Shown piece after piece: positions 35,740 through 45,051 of a stretch of 64,000 bases of DNA. Location of the stretch: positions 140,603 through 204,602 of the forward strand of contig NZ_JACIEU010000011.1 in assembly GCF_014197035.1 (NCBI RefSeq), in the 5' to 3' direction. Below the pieces are notes generated by a model that worked only from the letters and a program-made list of their open reading frames with translations, was not told the origin of the DNA and did not search any database. Position 1 is the first letter of the stretch, and each line of letters begins with the position of its first letter. A program made the translations under genes and the position numbers. This DNA is from Sphingobium scionense (lineage in GTDB: Bacteria; Pseudomonadota; Alphaproteobacteria; Sphingomonadales; Sphingomonadaceae).

Positions 35740-36810
35740 TCAGCCAAGACCCCGACTGATCATCGGCCCCAGAAGATTGGCGACCGGGAGCGGCAATGTC
35801 TTCCACAGTTCAATCCGGCGCTGATATTTTGCGCTGGTCGGGCTGACATCGCGCAAGCGACCGGAGGGCGACCAGTCATGATAGACGAGCGGCTGCGGTT
35901 CGAAGCCGAAGCTCTTCTTCCAGGCCGCCTGCCCGCTGCCCACCTTGGACCGGCCAAAGTCGAAGCGGCCGGCGCCGCGCGCGCGGCCATGGCCCATCAG
36001 CCGATAATACATGAGTTCGTTGGAGCGCAGCCGCCGGGCATCGGCGCCGCCGCCGCCCCAGAAGGGCATGACCCGGTCGCCATGATAGAGGGTCAGCACG
36101 GCCGAGACCGGACTATCGCCATCGCGCACGATGCTGATGTCGGCATCCGCGCCAAAGGCGGCGATCACCTCGCGGAAGAGGCGTGCGGGGAAGACCGGGG
36201 TGCCGAGGTTGCGGACGCATTCGGCATAGATGCGATAATGGTCACGCAGATGCGCCGACGAGCGGCCATGATCGACGGTCAGCGCCGGATTGGCCAGCGC
36301 CTTGCGCAGTTCAGCGCGATGCTTGCGCGGGATGGCGAGCAGTTCGGCCTCGTCATCGGCGGCGAGCGGGCGGACGAAGGCGACATGCTCGCCCGCGCAG
36401 ACGCGCCACCCCTCCCCCGGCGCGACACCACCGCGCAGTTCGACCGGCACATCGCCGCGCGCCCGCGCCTCGTTCTGGGCGGCAGCGGCCAGGGCGGCGA
36501 TCACGGCCGGATCATCGGCCAATATGCCGCCATCAACGGCGAAGGCGGCGGACACCAGCGCCTGCCCGAACAGGCGGCTGCGCACATGCTGGAGCGGCAG
36601 CAGGCCGCAAATCTGGCCCGAGGGCGCGACCGCTGCGAGCATCAGCGCCCGGTTCGCGGTCGCCCGCTCGATCGCGATCAGCCAGGCCGGGCGATGGAAC
36701 GGCGTGCTGGCGCCATGACCGAGGACATAGGCATCGGCCGCCTGCGCCTGTGCCGGATCGGCAAGGTCCAGCGTGGTGATCGCCAGATCGGCCCTATTAC
36801 CCGCGATCAT
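35740..36810 (-). CDS. FemAB-family XrtA/PEP-CTERM-associated protein, copy 2
   Basis: A 356-residue paralogue of the preceding protein. The shared skeleton includes FHRPAWLIAIERATAN, AIPRKHRAELRKALANP and RFDFGRSKVGSGQAAWKKSFGF, but the two differ throughout, so the duplication is not recent. The upstream end overlaps the polysaccharide deacetylase by 4 bases; a 61-base gap separates it from copy 1. The two copies may use different acyl or aminoacyl donors or different acceptor positions. Confidence 0.92.
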   Translation of the reverse strand: MIAGNRADLAITTLDLADPAQAQAADAYVLGHGASTPFHRPAWLIAIERATANRALMLAAVAPSGQICGLLPLQHVRSRLFGQALVSAAFAVDGGILADDPAVIAALAAAAQNEARARGDVPVELRGGVAPGEGWRVCAGEHVAFVRPLAADDEAELLAIPRKHRAELRKALANPALTVDHGRSSAHLRDHYRIYAECVRNLGTPVFPARLFREVIAAFGADADISIVRDGDSPVSAVLTLYHGDRVMPFWGGGGADARRLRSNELMYYRLMGHGRARGAGRFDFGRSKVGSGQAAWKKSFGFEPQPLVYHDWSPSGRLRDVSPTSAKYQRRIELWKTLPLPVANLLGPMISRGLG

Positions 36811-37655
36811 GCGACTCGCGCCGCTTCCTGCGCGACCAGCGCGTCGACGCGGGTCCAGGCGAAATCCTGCGTCAGACGGCGCAGCTTGGCGGCCATGACG
36901 GACAGATTGGTATAGTGGCGCACCCGCGAGCGCAGCGGCGCGCCGGCGACGCGCGGCTGTTCCGGGTCGATTTCCCAGGGGTGAAAATAGATGATCGCCG
37001 GCCGCTGCGCCTGCCCATTCACCTGGCGGATCGCCCAGCGCGAAAAGCCATAGGGCAGCAGCCGGAAAAAGCCCCCGCCCCCCGCCGCCAGCGTACGCTG
37101 GCCAAGCTTCGCCGTCGTTACGGGCAGTTCGAGCAGGTCCGATCCCGCCACCGGTTTCCAGGCGAAGCGGGGCGAATCCGGCCAGCCATAATGATCATGC
37201 CGGATCGGCGCGACGCTGCTGGAATAGGCATAGCCCTCCTCCGCCAGGATCGGATGCGCCCAGGGCGTGCGCGGATCGATCGAGAAGCTGGGCGCGCGAT
37301 AGCCCGACACCTTCTGCCCGCTCGCATCCTCCAGGATCGCGCGGGACTTGCGCAGGTCGGCGCGGAACTGTTCGGGCGTAAAGGTGAAGACGCGGGCATG
37401 ATCATAGCCATGGCTGGCGACTTCATGCCCGGCATCGGCGATGCGGCGCATCAGCGCGGGATAGCGTTCGGCGACCCAGCCCAGCGTAAAGAAGGTCGCG
37501 GTGACACCGGCCTGCGCGAACAGGTCCAGCACCGCATCGGTGTTACGCTCGACGCGATGCGTCAGCCCCTCCCAGTCGGACCGGTCGATCGTCCGTTCGA
37601 AGGCGCCGACCTGGAACCAGTCCTCGACATCGACGGACAGGGCATTGTGCATCAT
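36807..37655 (-). CDS. XrtA-system polysaccharide deacetylase
   Basis: A 282-residue NodB-type polysaccharide deacetylase with the C-terminal extension typical of XrtA loci. The metal and catalytic residues are visible: SVDVEDW (Asp9), then SHGYDH (His82, His86), RAPSFS and the late YFHPWEIDPEQ. It removes acetyl groups from N-acetylated sugars of the exopolysaccharide or its precursor. No signal peptide is evident, so it may act on the cytoplasmic side before export. It overlaps FemAB copy 2 by 4 bases. Confidence 0.93.
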   Translation of the reverse strand: MMHNALSVDVEDWFQVGAFERTIDRSDWEGLTHRVERNTDAVLDLFAQAGVTATFFTLGWVAERYPALMRRIADAGHEVASHGYDHARVFTFTPEQFRADLRKSRAILEDASGQKVSGYRAPSFSIDPRTPWAHPILAEEGYAYSSSVAPIRHDHYGWPDSPRFAWKPVAGSDLLELPVTTAKLGQRTLAAGGGGFFRLLPYGFSRWAIRQVNGQAQRPAIIYFHPWEIDPEQPRVAGAPLRSRVRHYTNLSVMAAKLRRLTQDFAWTRVDALVAQEAARVA

Positions 37656-37686
37656 GATCTTGTCCCGGTTGCGCGCGCGGGCGCGA

Positions 37687-38907
37687 TCAGGCGGCGTTGC
37701 GCTCCGGGTCGGCGACGCGCTCGTCGCGCTCGACCCAGTCCACGAGCATGGTCAGCACGCGTCGCAGCGCCGCATCCTGTTCCTCGACGCGGAATTCGAG
37801 GCCCGACAGGCGCTCCTCGACCAGAGCGAAGCAGCCCTTGAGCGCTTCGGGGTCGACCGTCGGCGCGGCGTAGGAGGCATGGTTCTGCATCGCGCGCAGG
37901 GCGGCGATCTCGGCACGCAGCGCCTCGATCTCCTCATGCACGGCGGGCGATACGAGATCGGGCTGCGCCGGCGCCTGCCAGGCGACCGCCTGCGGTGCGG
38001 GGGCAGCGGCAACCGGTTCGGCCGGTGCGATCGGTTGCGGCGCGGTTTCGCCGGCACTATCCAGCACGGACGGCGCGATCGGTTCGGCGCTGACATCCTC
38101 GTCCACGCCCATATCCTCGATCACTGCCTGGACCGCCTGACCGTCAATCTCGGTCAGTTGCTCCAGCGCGCCCAGCAGCAGCACCCGACTGACCAGCGCG
38201 TTGATGCGGCGCGGCACGCCGCCGGTGGCGGCATAGATGGCGTCGAGCGCATCATCGGTGAAATAGGGATTGCCGGTCCAGCCGACCAGCGTCAGACGAT
38301 GGCTGATATAGGGTTCCACCTCCTGCGGCAGCATCGGGTCGAGATGATGGGTCGCGATCACGCGCTGGCGCAGCTGCTCCAGCTCGGGCGAGCGGACGAG
38401 GTCGCGAAATTCGGGCTGGCCGAGAAGGAATATCTGCAACAGCGACTGACCGCCCAACTGGAAGTTGGACAGCATGCGCAGTTCCTCGATCGCCGAGACG
38501 GGCAGGTTCTGCGCCTCGTCCACGATCAGCAGCGAGCGGCGGCCGGCCCGGGCCTGGCCCTGAAGATAGGCCTCGATCTGGCGCAATATCTGCGCCTTGG
38601 CGACGCCGTCGGTGGCCAGGCCGAAGCTCTGCGCGGCAAGGCGCAGCATGTCGTCGCCCTCGACCTGGGTCGACACGATCTTGGTCGCGGTCAGGCGCGC
38701 CGGATCGATCGTGCTCATCAGATGGCCTACCAGCGTCGTCTTGCCGGCGCCGATGTCACCGGTGATGACGATGAAGCCCTCGCCCTGCGCCAGGCCATAG
38801 CCCAGATAGGACAGCGCCTTGCGATGCGTCGTGCTCTCAAAATAGAAATGCGGGTCCGGCGTCAGCTGGAACGGGCGGCCCTGCAATCCATAGAACTGAT
38901 CGTACAT
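37687..38907 (-). CDS. XrtA-system AAA ATPase (ExeA/GspA-like)
   Basis: A 406-residue AAA+ ATPase. Residues 1-270 form the ATPase with MYDQFYGLQGRPFQLTPDP, Walker A GDIGAGKT at 50-57, Walker B LLIVDEAQN near 123 and a GGVPRRINAL sensor-2 stretch. A Pro/Ala-rich linker and a C-terminal coiled-coil segment (about 335-390) follow. Homologues with ExeA move secretin-type complexes, so this one may assist assembly of the export machinery. The start at 38907 matches the conserved MYDQFYGL. Confidence 0.93.
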   Translation of the reverse strand: MYDQFYGLQGRPFQLTPDPHFYFESTTHRKALSYLGYGLAQGEGFIVITGDIGAGKTTLVGHLMSTIDPARLTATKIVSTQVEGDDMLRLAAQSFGLATDGVAKAQILRQIEAYLQGQARAGRRSLLIVDEAQNLPVSAIEELRMLSNFQLGGQSLLQIFLLGQPEFRDLVRSPELEQLRQRVIATHHLDPMLPQEVEPYISHRLTLVGWTGNPYFTDDALDAIYAATGGVPRRINALVSRVLLLGALEQLTEIDGQAVQAVIEDMGVDEDVSAEPIAPSVLDSAGETAPQPIAPAEPVAAAPAPQAVAWQAPAQPDLVSPAVHEEIEALRAEIAALRAMQNHASYAAPTVDPEALKGCFALVEERLSGLEFRVEEQDAALRRVLTMLVDWVERDERVADPERNAA

Positions 38908-38965
38908 CTGTCGTCTCCATCCGGCTGACCGGCGTAGCATGAACGCCGTTATAGCCCGAATTTCC

Positions 38966-40570
38966 TTAAAAGCTGTAACGCAGGCCGACCTGGCCCATCG
39001 CGTTGATCAGCGTATCAAAATCATCCGCCTTCGCCGCATCGACCCCAAGCGAGGCCGATGCCGTAAGCTTCCTGGTCAAGCCCCTGAAATAGCTTGTGAA
39101 GGCACCATAGTTCAAGACGTCGGCGCGCGCGCCGCTGGCATCGAAATAATTGATGTAGACCGCCGTATCTAGGGAATCGCGGTCGTTGAACGCATAGGTG
39201 ACGGTGCCATTGCCATACCAATTCTGGTCGCGGGTACCGCTGATCAGCACGCTCTGGGTCGTCGGCGTGATGAACTTGCGGTTGGAATAGCCGCCGCCCA
39301 GGCCAAAGCCCCAGGGGCCGCGCCGGGTGGAATATTGCCCGGCGACGCCACGATAACGGAAATTGGCGCCGGTGATGCCGGCCAGCGCATCGTTGAAGCA
39401 TTCGCCCCCGCCGGTCGGCGAGAAGGCGCAGCCGGTGAGATCGCCGGTGAAGGGATTGCGCGGCACGATCAGGTTGGTGCCGGTGAAGGCCGCCGCATCC
39501 GCCGTGATCATCCGGCCGAAGCTTTCGATGCCGTCGAACACGGCGATGCCGATGCTGCTGTTGCGGCCCTGCCAGGTGAACTGGCCCTGATAGGACATGC
39601 CGCCATAGCGTTCGCCCACCGTCGCCTTCAGCGAGGTACGGCGATTGGGCCGCCACAGCACGCCCACATCCCAGATCAGGTCGCCGAAATCATAGTAAAG
39701 CGCGCGCGGCGAACTCTTGTCGGTGACATAGCGGCCGTTGCGGATGATCGGCACGCCATCCTCGTCCAGCAAGGGCGCGCGCTGGCTGATCTCGATATCC
39801 TCATAGCCGATGCCACCGAGCAGCGCGACCGTGGGCGAGACCGGCATGATCGCATCGACCCGGCCCCAGACATCCTCGAACCGCTGATCGAGCTGGCTGG
39901 CATCCTCGCGGCTATAGCCGGCGCTGGCGGTCAGGCCGACCGGCAGGATCGTGCCTGGCGCGAAACCGACGGAGCCTTTGAGGTCATGGGACCAGCTTTG
40001 TGCAAAAGAACCATTGGCGATCGCGGCGCCGGGGGCATTCACATCGACATCATCATCGACGCGGGCATAGCCCAGCCGATAGGAGGCCTTGATGTCGAGA
40101 TCGCCGACCTTCGTGGCAAAGCTCGGGCCGATATAGCCGCCCCAGATCTGGCTGGTAAAGCGATTGTCGATCGCCGCGGCGCCCGAATAGCCATCGGTCC
40201 GCACCCGCGAGGCGATTCCGCCGGCCTGCAGGGTGAGTTCCGGGGTCAGCTTGTAGCCGGCATTGGCGATCCCACTCAGCACGTCGGAATCGGTCGCGTG
40301 CCCCCAGCCGAAACTGTGCATATACTGGACGTCCGCCGCGGCGTTGAGCCGGCGGGTCTGGACTTCCATCGTCACCCCGGCGGTGAGATTGGTATAGGTC
40401 ACGACGTCGCCGTCGCCCTTGAGCGGCACCATCACCACCTGGTCGATGCCCAGATAGGGCGTGACGTCGACCTTCCTGGTGGACGCCGACGTGCCTTGCG
40501 CAAGCGCCGGGGCGCTGACACTGGCAAGCACCAGCAGCGAGGTGCCGGCGATCAGGGCGCGCGCGGTCAT
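38966..40570 (-). CDS. XrtA-system outer membrane protein (TIGR03016-like)
   Basis: A 534-residue exported protein. A signal peptide (about residues 1-25, ending SAPALAQ) leads into many aromatic beta-strand repeats ending in GQVGLRYSF, a typical outer-membrane C terminus with final Phe. It is the beta-barrel found in nearly every XrtA exopolysaccharide locus and is a candidate outer-membrane pore or assembly factor. The start at 40570 overlaps the kinase stop (ATGA) and puts the signal peptide first; the open frame upstream of it lies inside the kinase gene. Confidence 0.92.
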   Translation of the reverse strand: MTARALIAGTSLLVLASVSAPALAQGTSASTRKVDVTPYLGIDQVVMVPLKGDGDVVTYTNLTAGVTMEVQTRRLNAAADVQYMHSFGWGHATDSDVLSGIANAGYKLTPELTLQAGGIASRVRTDGYSGAAAIDNRFTSQIWGGYIGPSFATKVGDLDIKASYRLGYARVDDDVDVNAPGAAIANGSFAQSWSHDLKGSVGFAPGTILPVGLTASAGYSREDASQLDQRFEDVWGRVDAIMPVSPTVALLGGIGYEDIEISQRAPLLDEDGVPIIRNGRYVTDKSSPRALYYDFGDLIWDVGVLWRPNRRTSLKATVGERYGGMSYQGQFTWQGRNSSIGIAVFDGIESFGRMITADAAAFTGTNLIVPRNPFTGDLTGCAFSPTGGGECFNDALAGITGANFRYRGVAGQYSTRRGPWGFGLGGGYSNRKFITPTTQSVLISGTRDQNWYGNGTVTYAFNDRDSLDTAVYINYFDASGARADVLNYGAFTSYFRGLTRKLTASASLGVDAAKADDFDTLINAMGQVGLRYSF

Positions 40571-41505
40571 CCCGCCTCCCCCTTGCCATAATAGGAACCG
40601 AAGCGACGGGCGCCGCCGGTATAGCGAACGGCGTTGAGCAGCAACTGGACCTGCGCCCCGCCCTTGAGCAGTCCGGCCGCCTCCCGCAGCGCGCTTTCCG
40701 ACGTCTTGTCGGCGCGCACAACCAGCAGCGCGACCGCGACATGGCTGGCCAGCACGGCGGCGGGCGAGGCCGCGAGCAAGGGCGGCGAATCGAACACGAT
40801 GATGCGGTCGCGCCGCCCCTCGGTCAGCCGTTGCAGCAGCATTTCGGTGCGCGCGGAGGCGAGATATTCGGTATCGGCATGGCTGCGCTGTCCCGCCGGC
40901 AGGACCGACAGCGAGGGGATGTCGGTGCGAAGCACGCAATCCTCGATCGCGACCAGCGGATCGGCGAGCGCGTCCATCAACCCCGGCCCGGCCTGCAGGC
41001 CCAGCGTTTCGGGGATGCCCGGATTGCCGAAATCGGCATCGACCAGCAAAATTTCGCGATCCTGTTCAGCCGCCAGGCTGAGCGCCAGGTTGATCGCGCA
41101 GAAGGTCTTCCCCTCGCCACTATGGGGCGAACAGAGGAGGATGCGGTTGCCGCGCGGATTGTCCTGAAGATGGGTCAGCAGCCCGCGCTTGAGCAGGCGG
41201 AACTCCTCGCTCATCGCGGTGACCGGCGCGCCGGGCACCAGGAAGCCGGCTTCGGTCAGCCGGGCGCGATCGACCGGCTGGGCCGGGCTGGTCCAGGCCT
41301 GGGCGCGGAAGATCGGCGCCTCGCCGGACGCGACCGTGGCCGGTGCCTGCGGCGCGGGATCGAACATCGGCGGCGGTGGCGGTGCATCGGCCGGCACATC
41401 GACCGCCGGCGCAGCGCGGCCCCGCAGGGCGGCCTGGAAATCGAAAATCTCGGTGGCGCGTTCGATCAGCGAGCCGCGCCCCTTGATGGGGCTATGCTGG
41501 TTCAT
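40567..41505 (-). CDS. XrtA-associated tyrosine autokinase
   Basis: A 312-residue bacterial tyrosine kinase (BY-kinase). A Pro-rich N-terminal part is followed by the P-loop SPHSGEGKT (about 126-134), Walker A' ILLVDADFG and Walker B IIVFDSPP. The C-terminal GSYYGKGEAG provides tyrosines for autophosphorylation, fewer than in Wzc. Phosphorylation cycles of this kinase with the chain-length protein control polysaccharide length. The start at 41505 follows AAGGAGCC. The chain-length gene lies 14 bases upstream. Confidence 0.93.
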   Translation of the reverse strand: MNQHSPIKGRGSLIERATEIFDFQAALRGRAAPAVDVPADAPPPPPMFDPAPQAPATVASGEAPIFRAQAWTSPAQPVDRARLTEAGFLVPGAPVTAMSEEFRLLKRGLLTHLQDNPRGNRILLCSPHSGEGKTFCAINLALSLAAEQDREILLVDADFGNPGIPETLGLQAGPGLMDALADPLVAIEDCVLRTDIPSLSVLPAGQRSHADTEYLASARTEMLLQRLTEGRRDRIIVFDSPPLLAASPAAVLASHVAVALLVVRADKTSESALREAAGLLKGGAQVQLLLNAVRYTGGARRFGSYYGKGEAG

Positions 41506-41519
41506 GGGATCAGGCTCCT

Positions 41520-43040
41520 TCACGCCGTACCGCGCTGGATGAATTCGACGACGATCAGCAACAGACACAGGGCCGCCAGGCCGCCGCTGGCGCCCGCAAA
41601 CCATTTCATGCGCTGCTTGTCGAGGGCGACCTGGGCCGTGCTGGCGACCTGAGTGATCGACCCGGCAACCGGGATGCCAACGGCCCGCTCCAGACGAGCG
41701 GCCGTCGGGAAGGTGCCCTTGAGCTGACCGATCGCAAAGGCCACGCCGACGCCGGCACCAATGCCGACGATCAGCACGCCCAGCAACAGTAGCGGCCGGT
41801 TGGGCGCTGCGGGCGCGTTCGGCAGGCTCGGCGGCAGGATGACGCGGAACTGGACAGCCCCGGTTTCCGTCTTCACGTCACCGCGCAGGCGGATTTCCTC
41901 GCGGTCGGCGAGCAGCTTGTCATATTGGGTCTGCAGCGCGGCATAGTCGCGATCCAGCTTTTCCTGTTCGGATGCCACGCCCGGCTCATCGATCTGATGC
42001 GCCGTCATGGTGTTGAGATCGGCCTGAAGCTGCGCCTTGCGGGTCGATAGCGCCTGTACCGTCGCTGCGCGTTCGGCCTGCATGGATTTCAGCGAGAGAT
42101 AAGCCGGGTTGGGGGTACCGCCCACGGCCGCCGCGCTGCCGCCGCCCTGGCGACGCAGATTGTCGACCTGGCGCTGGGCCGCGATCACGTCGGGATGGTT
42201 GCTGGTCCAGCCGCGTGCGCGCATCGCCGCAAGGTCCGACTGGGCCTGTGCCAACGGCGACACACCGCCGCCGACCGTCATGCCCGGCAGGGTTGCCGGG
42301 GTGCCGGCCAGTTGGCCGTTCATTGCGCTGAGCGCGCTCTGCGCCTGCACCAGTTGGGCGTCGATGTTGTTGATTTCCAGCCGCGCGGCATCCATCCGCT
42401 GGCTGATCGTTCCGGCCCCCGGCAACACGCTGGCATAGCGCTGGGCGAATTCGACGCGCCGCTTGTCGGCGACCTCCAATTGCTTGCCGCGGCCGGCGAT
42501 CTGCTGGTCGAGGAACGCCAGACTCTGACGGGTTTCGGTGCGACCCCCGGTCAGATTTTCCTCCTGGAAGATGTCGATCAGCTTCTGCACCACCTGCTGG
42601 GCGATGCGCGCATTCGCGCCGTCCGACAGGCCGCTGTCGGCCGAAGTCGCGCTGATGTCGATCATGCTGGGATCAGCCTGGGCCAGCACGGTGATATGTT
42701 CGCGCAGGGTAGTGATCTTGCCCGCCACGTCGCGCGGCCCGGCGATAGTCTGCGCCAGGTCGGTGCCACGCACGACCTTTTCCAGATTTTCCGCGCTGAG
42801 CAACGTCTGGCGCACCCGGTCGAGATCCTGCTGGGACTGGACCTGGGTGATACCGATCTTGTCCTCCAGCAGCGACTGGGTGTTCACATAGACCCGCGCC
42901 TTGGATTCATAGCCATTGGGGATGAGCGACACGCCCAGCCAGCCCAGCATGCATACGCCCCAGGCCACGGCCAGCGCGATCCAGCGCCGGCTCCATATGC
43001 CGTGGAGGAGGACCAGCAGCTCGTCGTACAGACCCGCCAT
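41520..43040 (-). CDS. XrtA-system polysaccharide chain-length determinant (Wzz-like)
   Basis: A 506-residue polysaccharide co-polymerase. Two membrane helices (about residues 18-40 and 420-442) flank a large periplasmic domain with coiled coils (about 150-215 and 305-370); the second helix is preceded by the proline-rich PPSLPNAPAAPNRPLLL, as in Wzz proteins. The cytoplasmic kinase is separate and encoded next. It sets chain length together with that kinase. A third hydrophobic segment lies near the C terminus, typical of the XrtA version. Confidence 0.93.
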   Translation of the reverse strand: MAGLYDELLVLLHGIWSRRWIALAVAWGVCMLGWLGVSLIPNGYESKARVYVNTQSLLEDKIGITQVQSQQDLDRVRQTLLSAENLEKVVRGTDLAQTIAGPRDVAGKITTLREHITVLAQADPSMIDISATSADSGLSDGANARIAQQVVQKLIDIFQEENLTGGRTETRQSLAFLDQQIAGRGKQLEVADKRRVEFAQRYASVLPGAGTISQRMDAARLEINNIDAQLVQAQSALSAMNGQLAGTPATLPGMTVGGGVSPLAQAQSDLAAMRARGWTSNHPDVIAAQRQVDNLRRQGGGSAAAVGGTPNPAYLSLKSMQAERAATVQALSTRKAQLQADLNTMTAHQIDEPGVASEQEKLDRDYAALQTQYDKLLADREEIRLRGDVKTETGAVQFRVILPPSLPNAPAAPNRPLLLLGVLIVGIGAGVGVAFAIGQLKGTFPTAARLERAVGIPVAGSITQVASTAQVALDKQRMKWFAGASGGLAALCLLLIVVEFIQRGTA

Positions 43041-43042
43041 GA

Positions 43043-43687
43043 TCAGAACATGCTTTCGGGAATGATGATGACGTCGCCGGGCGCCAGCATGACGTTTGCC
43101 TTGGTATCGCCCTTCTTGAGCAGGTCGCCGAGACGAACCTGATATTCCTTCTGCTTGCCGCTGGCCTTGTCGAAGCGGACCAGCCGCGCGCGATTGCCCG
43201 ACGCATATTCGCTGAGGCCACCGACCGAGATCATGGCATCAAGCAGTGTCATGTTCGCGCGATAGGGAATGGAAGCGGGCTTTTCGGTCGCGCCGACGAT
43301 GCGCACCTGCTGGCTGTAGGTGCCCGAAAAATTGTCGACGATGACCGACACCAGCGGATTTTCGATATATTGCGACAGTGCCAGCTTGATGTCGTCAGAC
43401 AGCATCTTGGGCGTCTTGCCGACGGCCGGCATGTCGGTGATCAGCGGCGTGGTGATACGGCCGTCGGGACGCACCTGGACCTTCGCGCCCAGTTCGGGAT
43501 TGCGCCAGACGAAGATGGTCAGATTGTCGAGCGGGCCGATGATATATTCCTCGCCCGGCCCTTCCTGGGTCGCGACGAAGGATGCGGGGGGAAGCTGCGG
43601 CGCGGAACCGGTCGATGCGCAGCCCGACAGGGCCACCGCAGGCAGCGATGCACCGATCAGGAGCCTGGAAATCCGCTGGAAACGCAT
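43043..43687 (-). CDS. XrtA-system polysaccharide export lipoprotein (Wza-like)
   Basis: A 214-residue polysaccharide export protein. A lipoprotein signal ends in LSGC (lipobox), then the export domain YIIGPLDNLTIFVWRNPELG and an SLBB domain (QVRIVGATEKPASIPY, DVIIIPESMF) follow. It should form or gate the periplasmic and outer-membrane export channel. An ATG at 43687 with AGGGG eight bases upstream is preferred over a GTG at 43696. It is the first gene of the main operon, so the promoter should lie in the 130-base gap upstream. Confidence 0.94.
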   Translation of the reverse strand: MRFQRISRLLIGASLPAVALSGCASTGSAPQLPPASFVATQEGPGEEYIIGPLDNLTIFVWRNPELGAKVQVRPDGRITTPLITDMPAVGKTPKMLSDDIKLALSQYIENPLVSVIVDNFSGTYSQQVRIVGATEKPASIPYRANMTLLDAMISVGGLSEYASGNRARLVRFDKASGKQKEYQVRLGDLLKKGDTKANVMLAPGDVIIIPESMF

Positions 43688-43818
43688 AAAATTCACCCCT
43701 TCATACCATCATAGCCGACAGGCGACCGACAGGATATGGTCGCACGCAGGCCCATGGCTTCATCCTCGTCTTGCCGGAAAAGGGTAAAGATAGGGTTAGG
43801 CCTGCTGTCGCGCATGAA

Positions 43819-45051
43819 TCAGCCAAGTAATAGTTCGCGAGGACTTGGATGACCAAGAAAGGCGGCCGGACTGGCCGACGCGCCATATGCCCCTGCCAGG
43901 AAAATCGCGATGAAATCACCCGGCGCGACCGGCGGCAACGCCAGCTTCTCCCCCAGCCGGTCGATCGGCGTGCAGAGACAACCGACCACATTTACCGGCT
44001 GGGTCGATGGCTCACGCCCGAAGCGATTGGCCACCGCGATCGGGTAATTGCGCCGCACGACCGTGCCGAAATTGCCGCTGGCGGCAAGCTGATGGTGCAG
44101 GCCACCATCGACCACGACGAAGGTTTCCCCCTGGCTGGTCTTCACATCGACGACCTGGGTCAGATAGACCCCCGCCTCCCCGACCAGCCAGCGGCCCAGT
44201 TCGATCGCGAATGCGCTGTCCTTCAGGATATCCGGCAGCGCCTTGACCGCGGTGTCGAGCGCGACACCGATCGGCCGGATGTCCAGCCGCTCGTCACCGG
44301 GGAAATAGGGGATGCCGAAACCGCCACCCAGATTGACCAGTGGCGGCGCCGCGCCGACCGCATCGGACAGGCGCGCCGCCAGATCGATGGTCGCCGCCTG
44401 GGTCTCGATGATCGCCATCGGGTCGAGCGCCTGGCTGCCGGCGAAGATATGCCAGCCACGCCAGTCCGCGCCGCCATCGATCATCGTGCGGGCCAGCGCG
44501 GCCGCGCGATCGGCATCGACGCCGAAGGGCTTGGCGCCGCCGCCCATGCGCATGCCCGAGCCTTTCAGATCGAAATCCGGGTTCACCCGCACGGCCAGAC
44601 GCGGCACCTTGCCCAGTCGCTCTGCCACGGTGAGCGCGCGGGCGCCCTCCCCTTCGGACTCCAGGTTGATGGTGATGCCGGCGTGGATGGCGGCTTCCAG
44701 TTCGTCATTACGCTTGCCCGGCCCGGCAAAGCTGATGCGCGCCGGGTCCATGCCCGCGTCCAGCGCCATTGCCAGTTCACCGCCCGACGCAATGTCGAAA
44801 CCGTCTACCAGACCCGTCATGCGCGCCAGCAGCGGCGCATAAGGATTGGCCTTGATCGCATAATGAAGGTCGATCTTCTTGGGGATCGCCTCGCGGAAGC
44901 GGCGGACCTGCGCTTCGATGATCCCCATGTCATAGACGAACAGCGGCGTGTCGCCCGCTTCGTCGACCAGGCTTGCCGCGCCGCAGCCGCCGATCAGCAG
45001 CATGCCTTCTTCCTCGGCGAACCAGGCGGGGATGGGGCCTGTGGGTTTCAC
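43819..45051 (-). CDS. XrtA-associated PLP-dependent decarboxylase (fold III)
   Basis: A 410-residue decarboxylase of the alanine-racemase fold (ornithine/diaminopimelate decarboxylase family) in the form linked to XrtA loci. The PLP lysine is Lys68 in LHYAIKANPY, and GGGFGIPYFPGDE is the glycine-rich phosphate loop. Substrate is unknown; an amino acid bound to a carrier protein or CoA is possible given the ligase and ACP beside it. Its start overlaps the ligase stop by 4 bases. A 130-base gap separates it from the export gene. Confidence 0.92.
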   Translation of the reverse strand: MKPTGPIPAWFAEEEGMLLIGGCGAASLVDEAGDTPLFVYDMGIIEAQVRRFREAIPKKIDLHYAIKANPYAPLLARMTGLVDGFDIASGGELAMALDAGMDPARISFAGPGKRNDELEAAIHAGITINLESEGEGARALTVAERLGKVPRLAVRVNPDFDLKGSGMRMGGGAKPFGVDADRAAALARTMIDGGADWRGWHIFAGSQALDPMAIIETQAATIDLAARLSDAVGAAPPLVNLGGGFGIPYFPGDERLDIRPIGVALDTAVKALPDILKDSAFAIELGRWLVGEAGVYLTQVVDVKTSQGETFVVVDGGLHHQLAASGNFGTVVRRNYPIAVANRFGREPSTQPVNVVGCLCTPIDRLGEKLALPPVAPGDFIAIFLAGAYGASASPAAFLGHPSPRELLLG

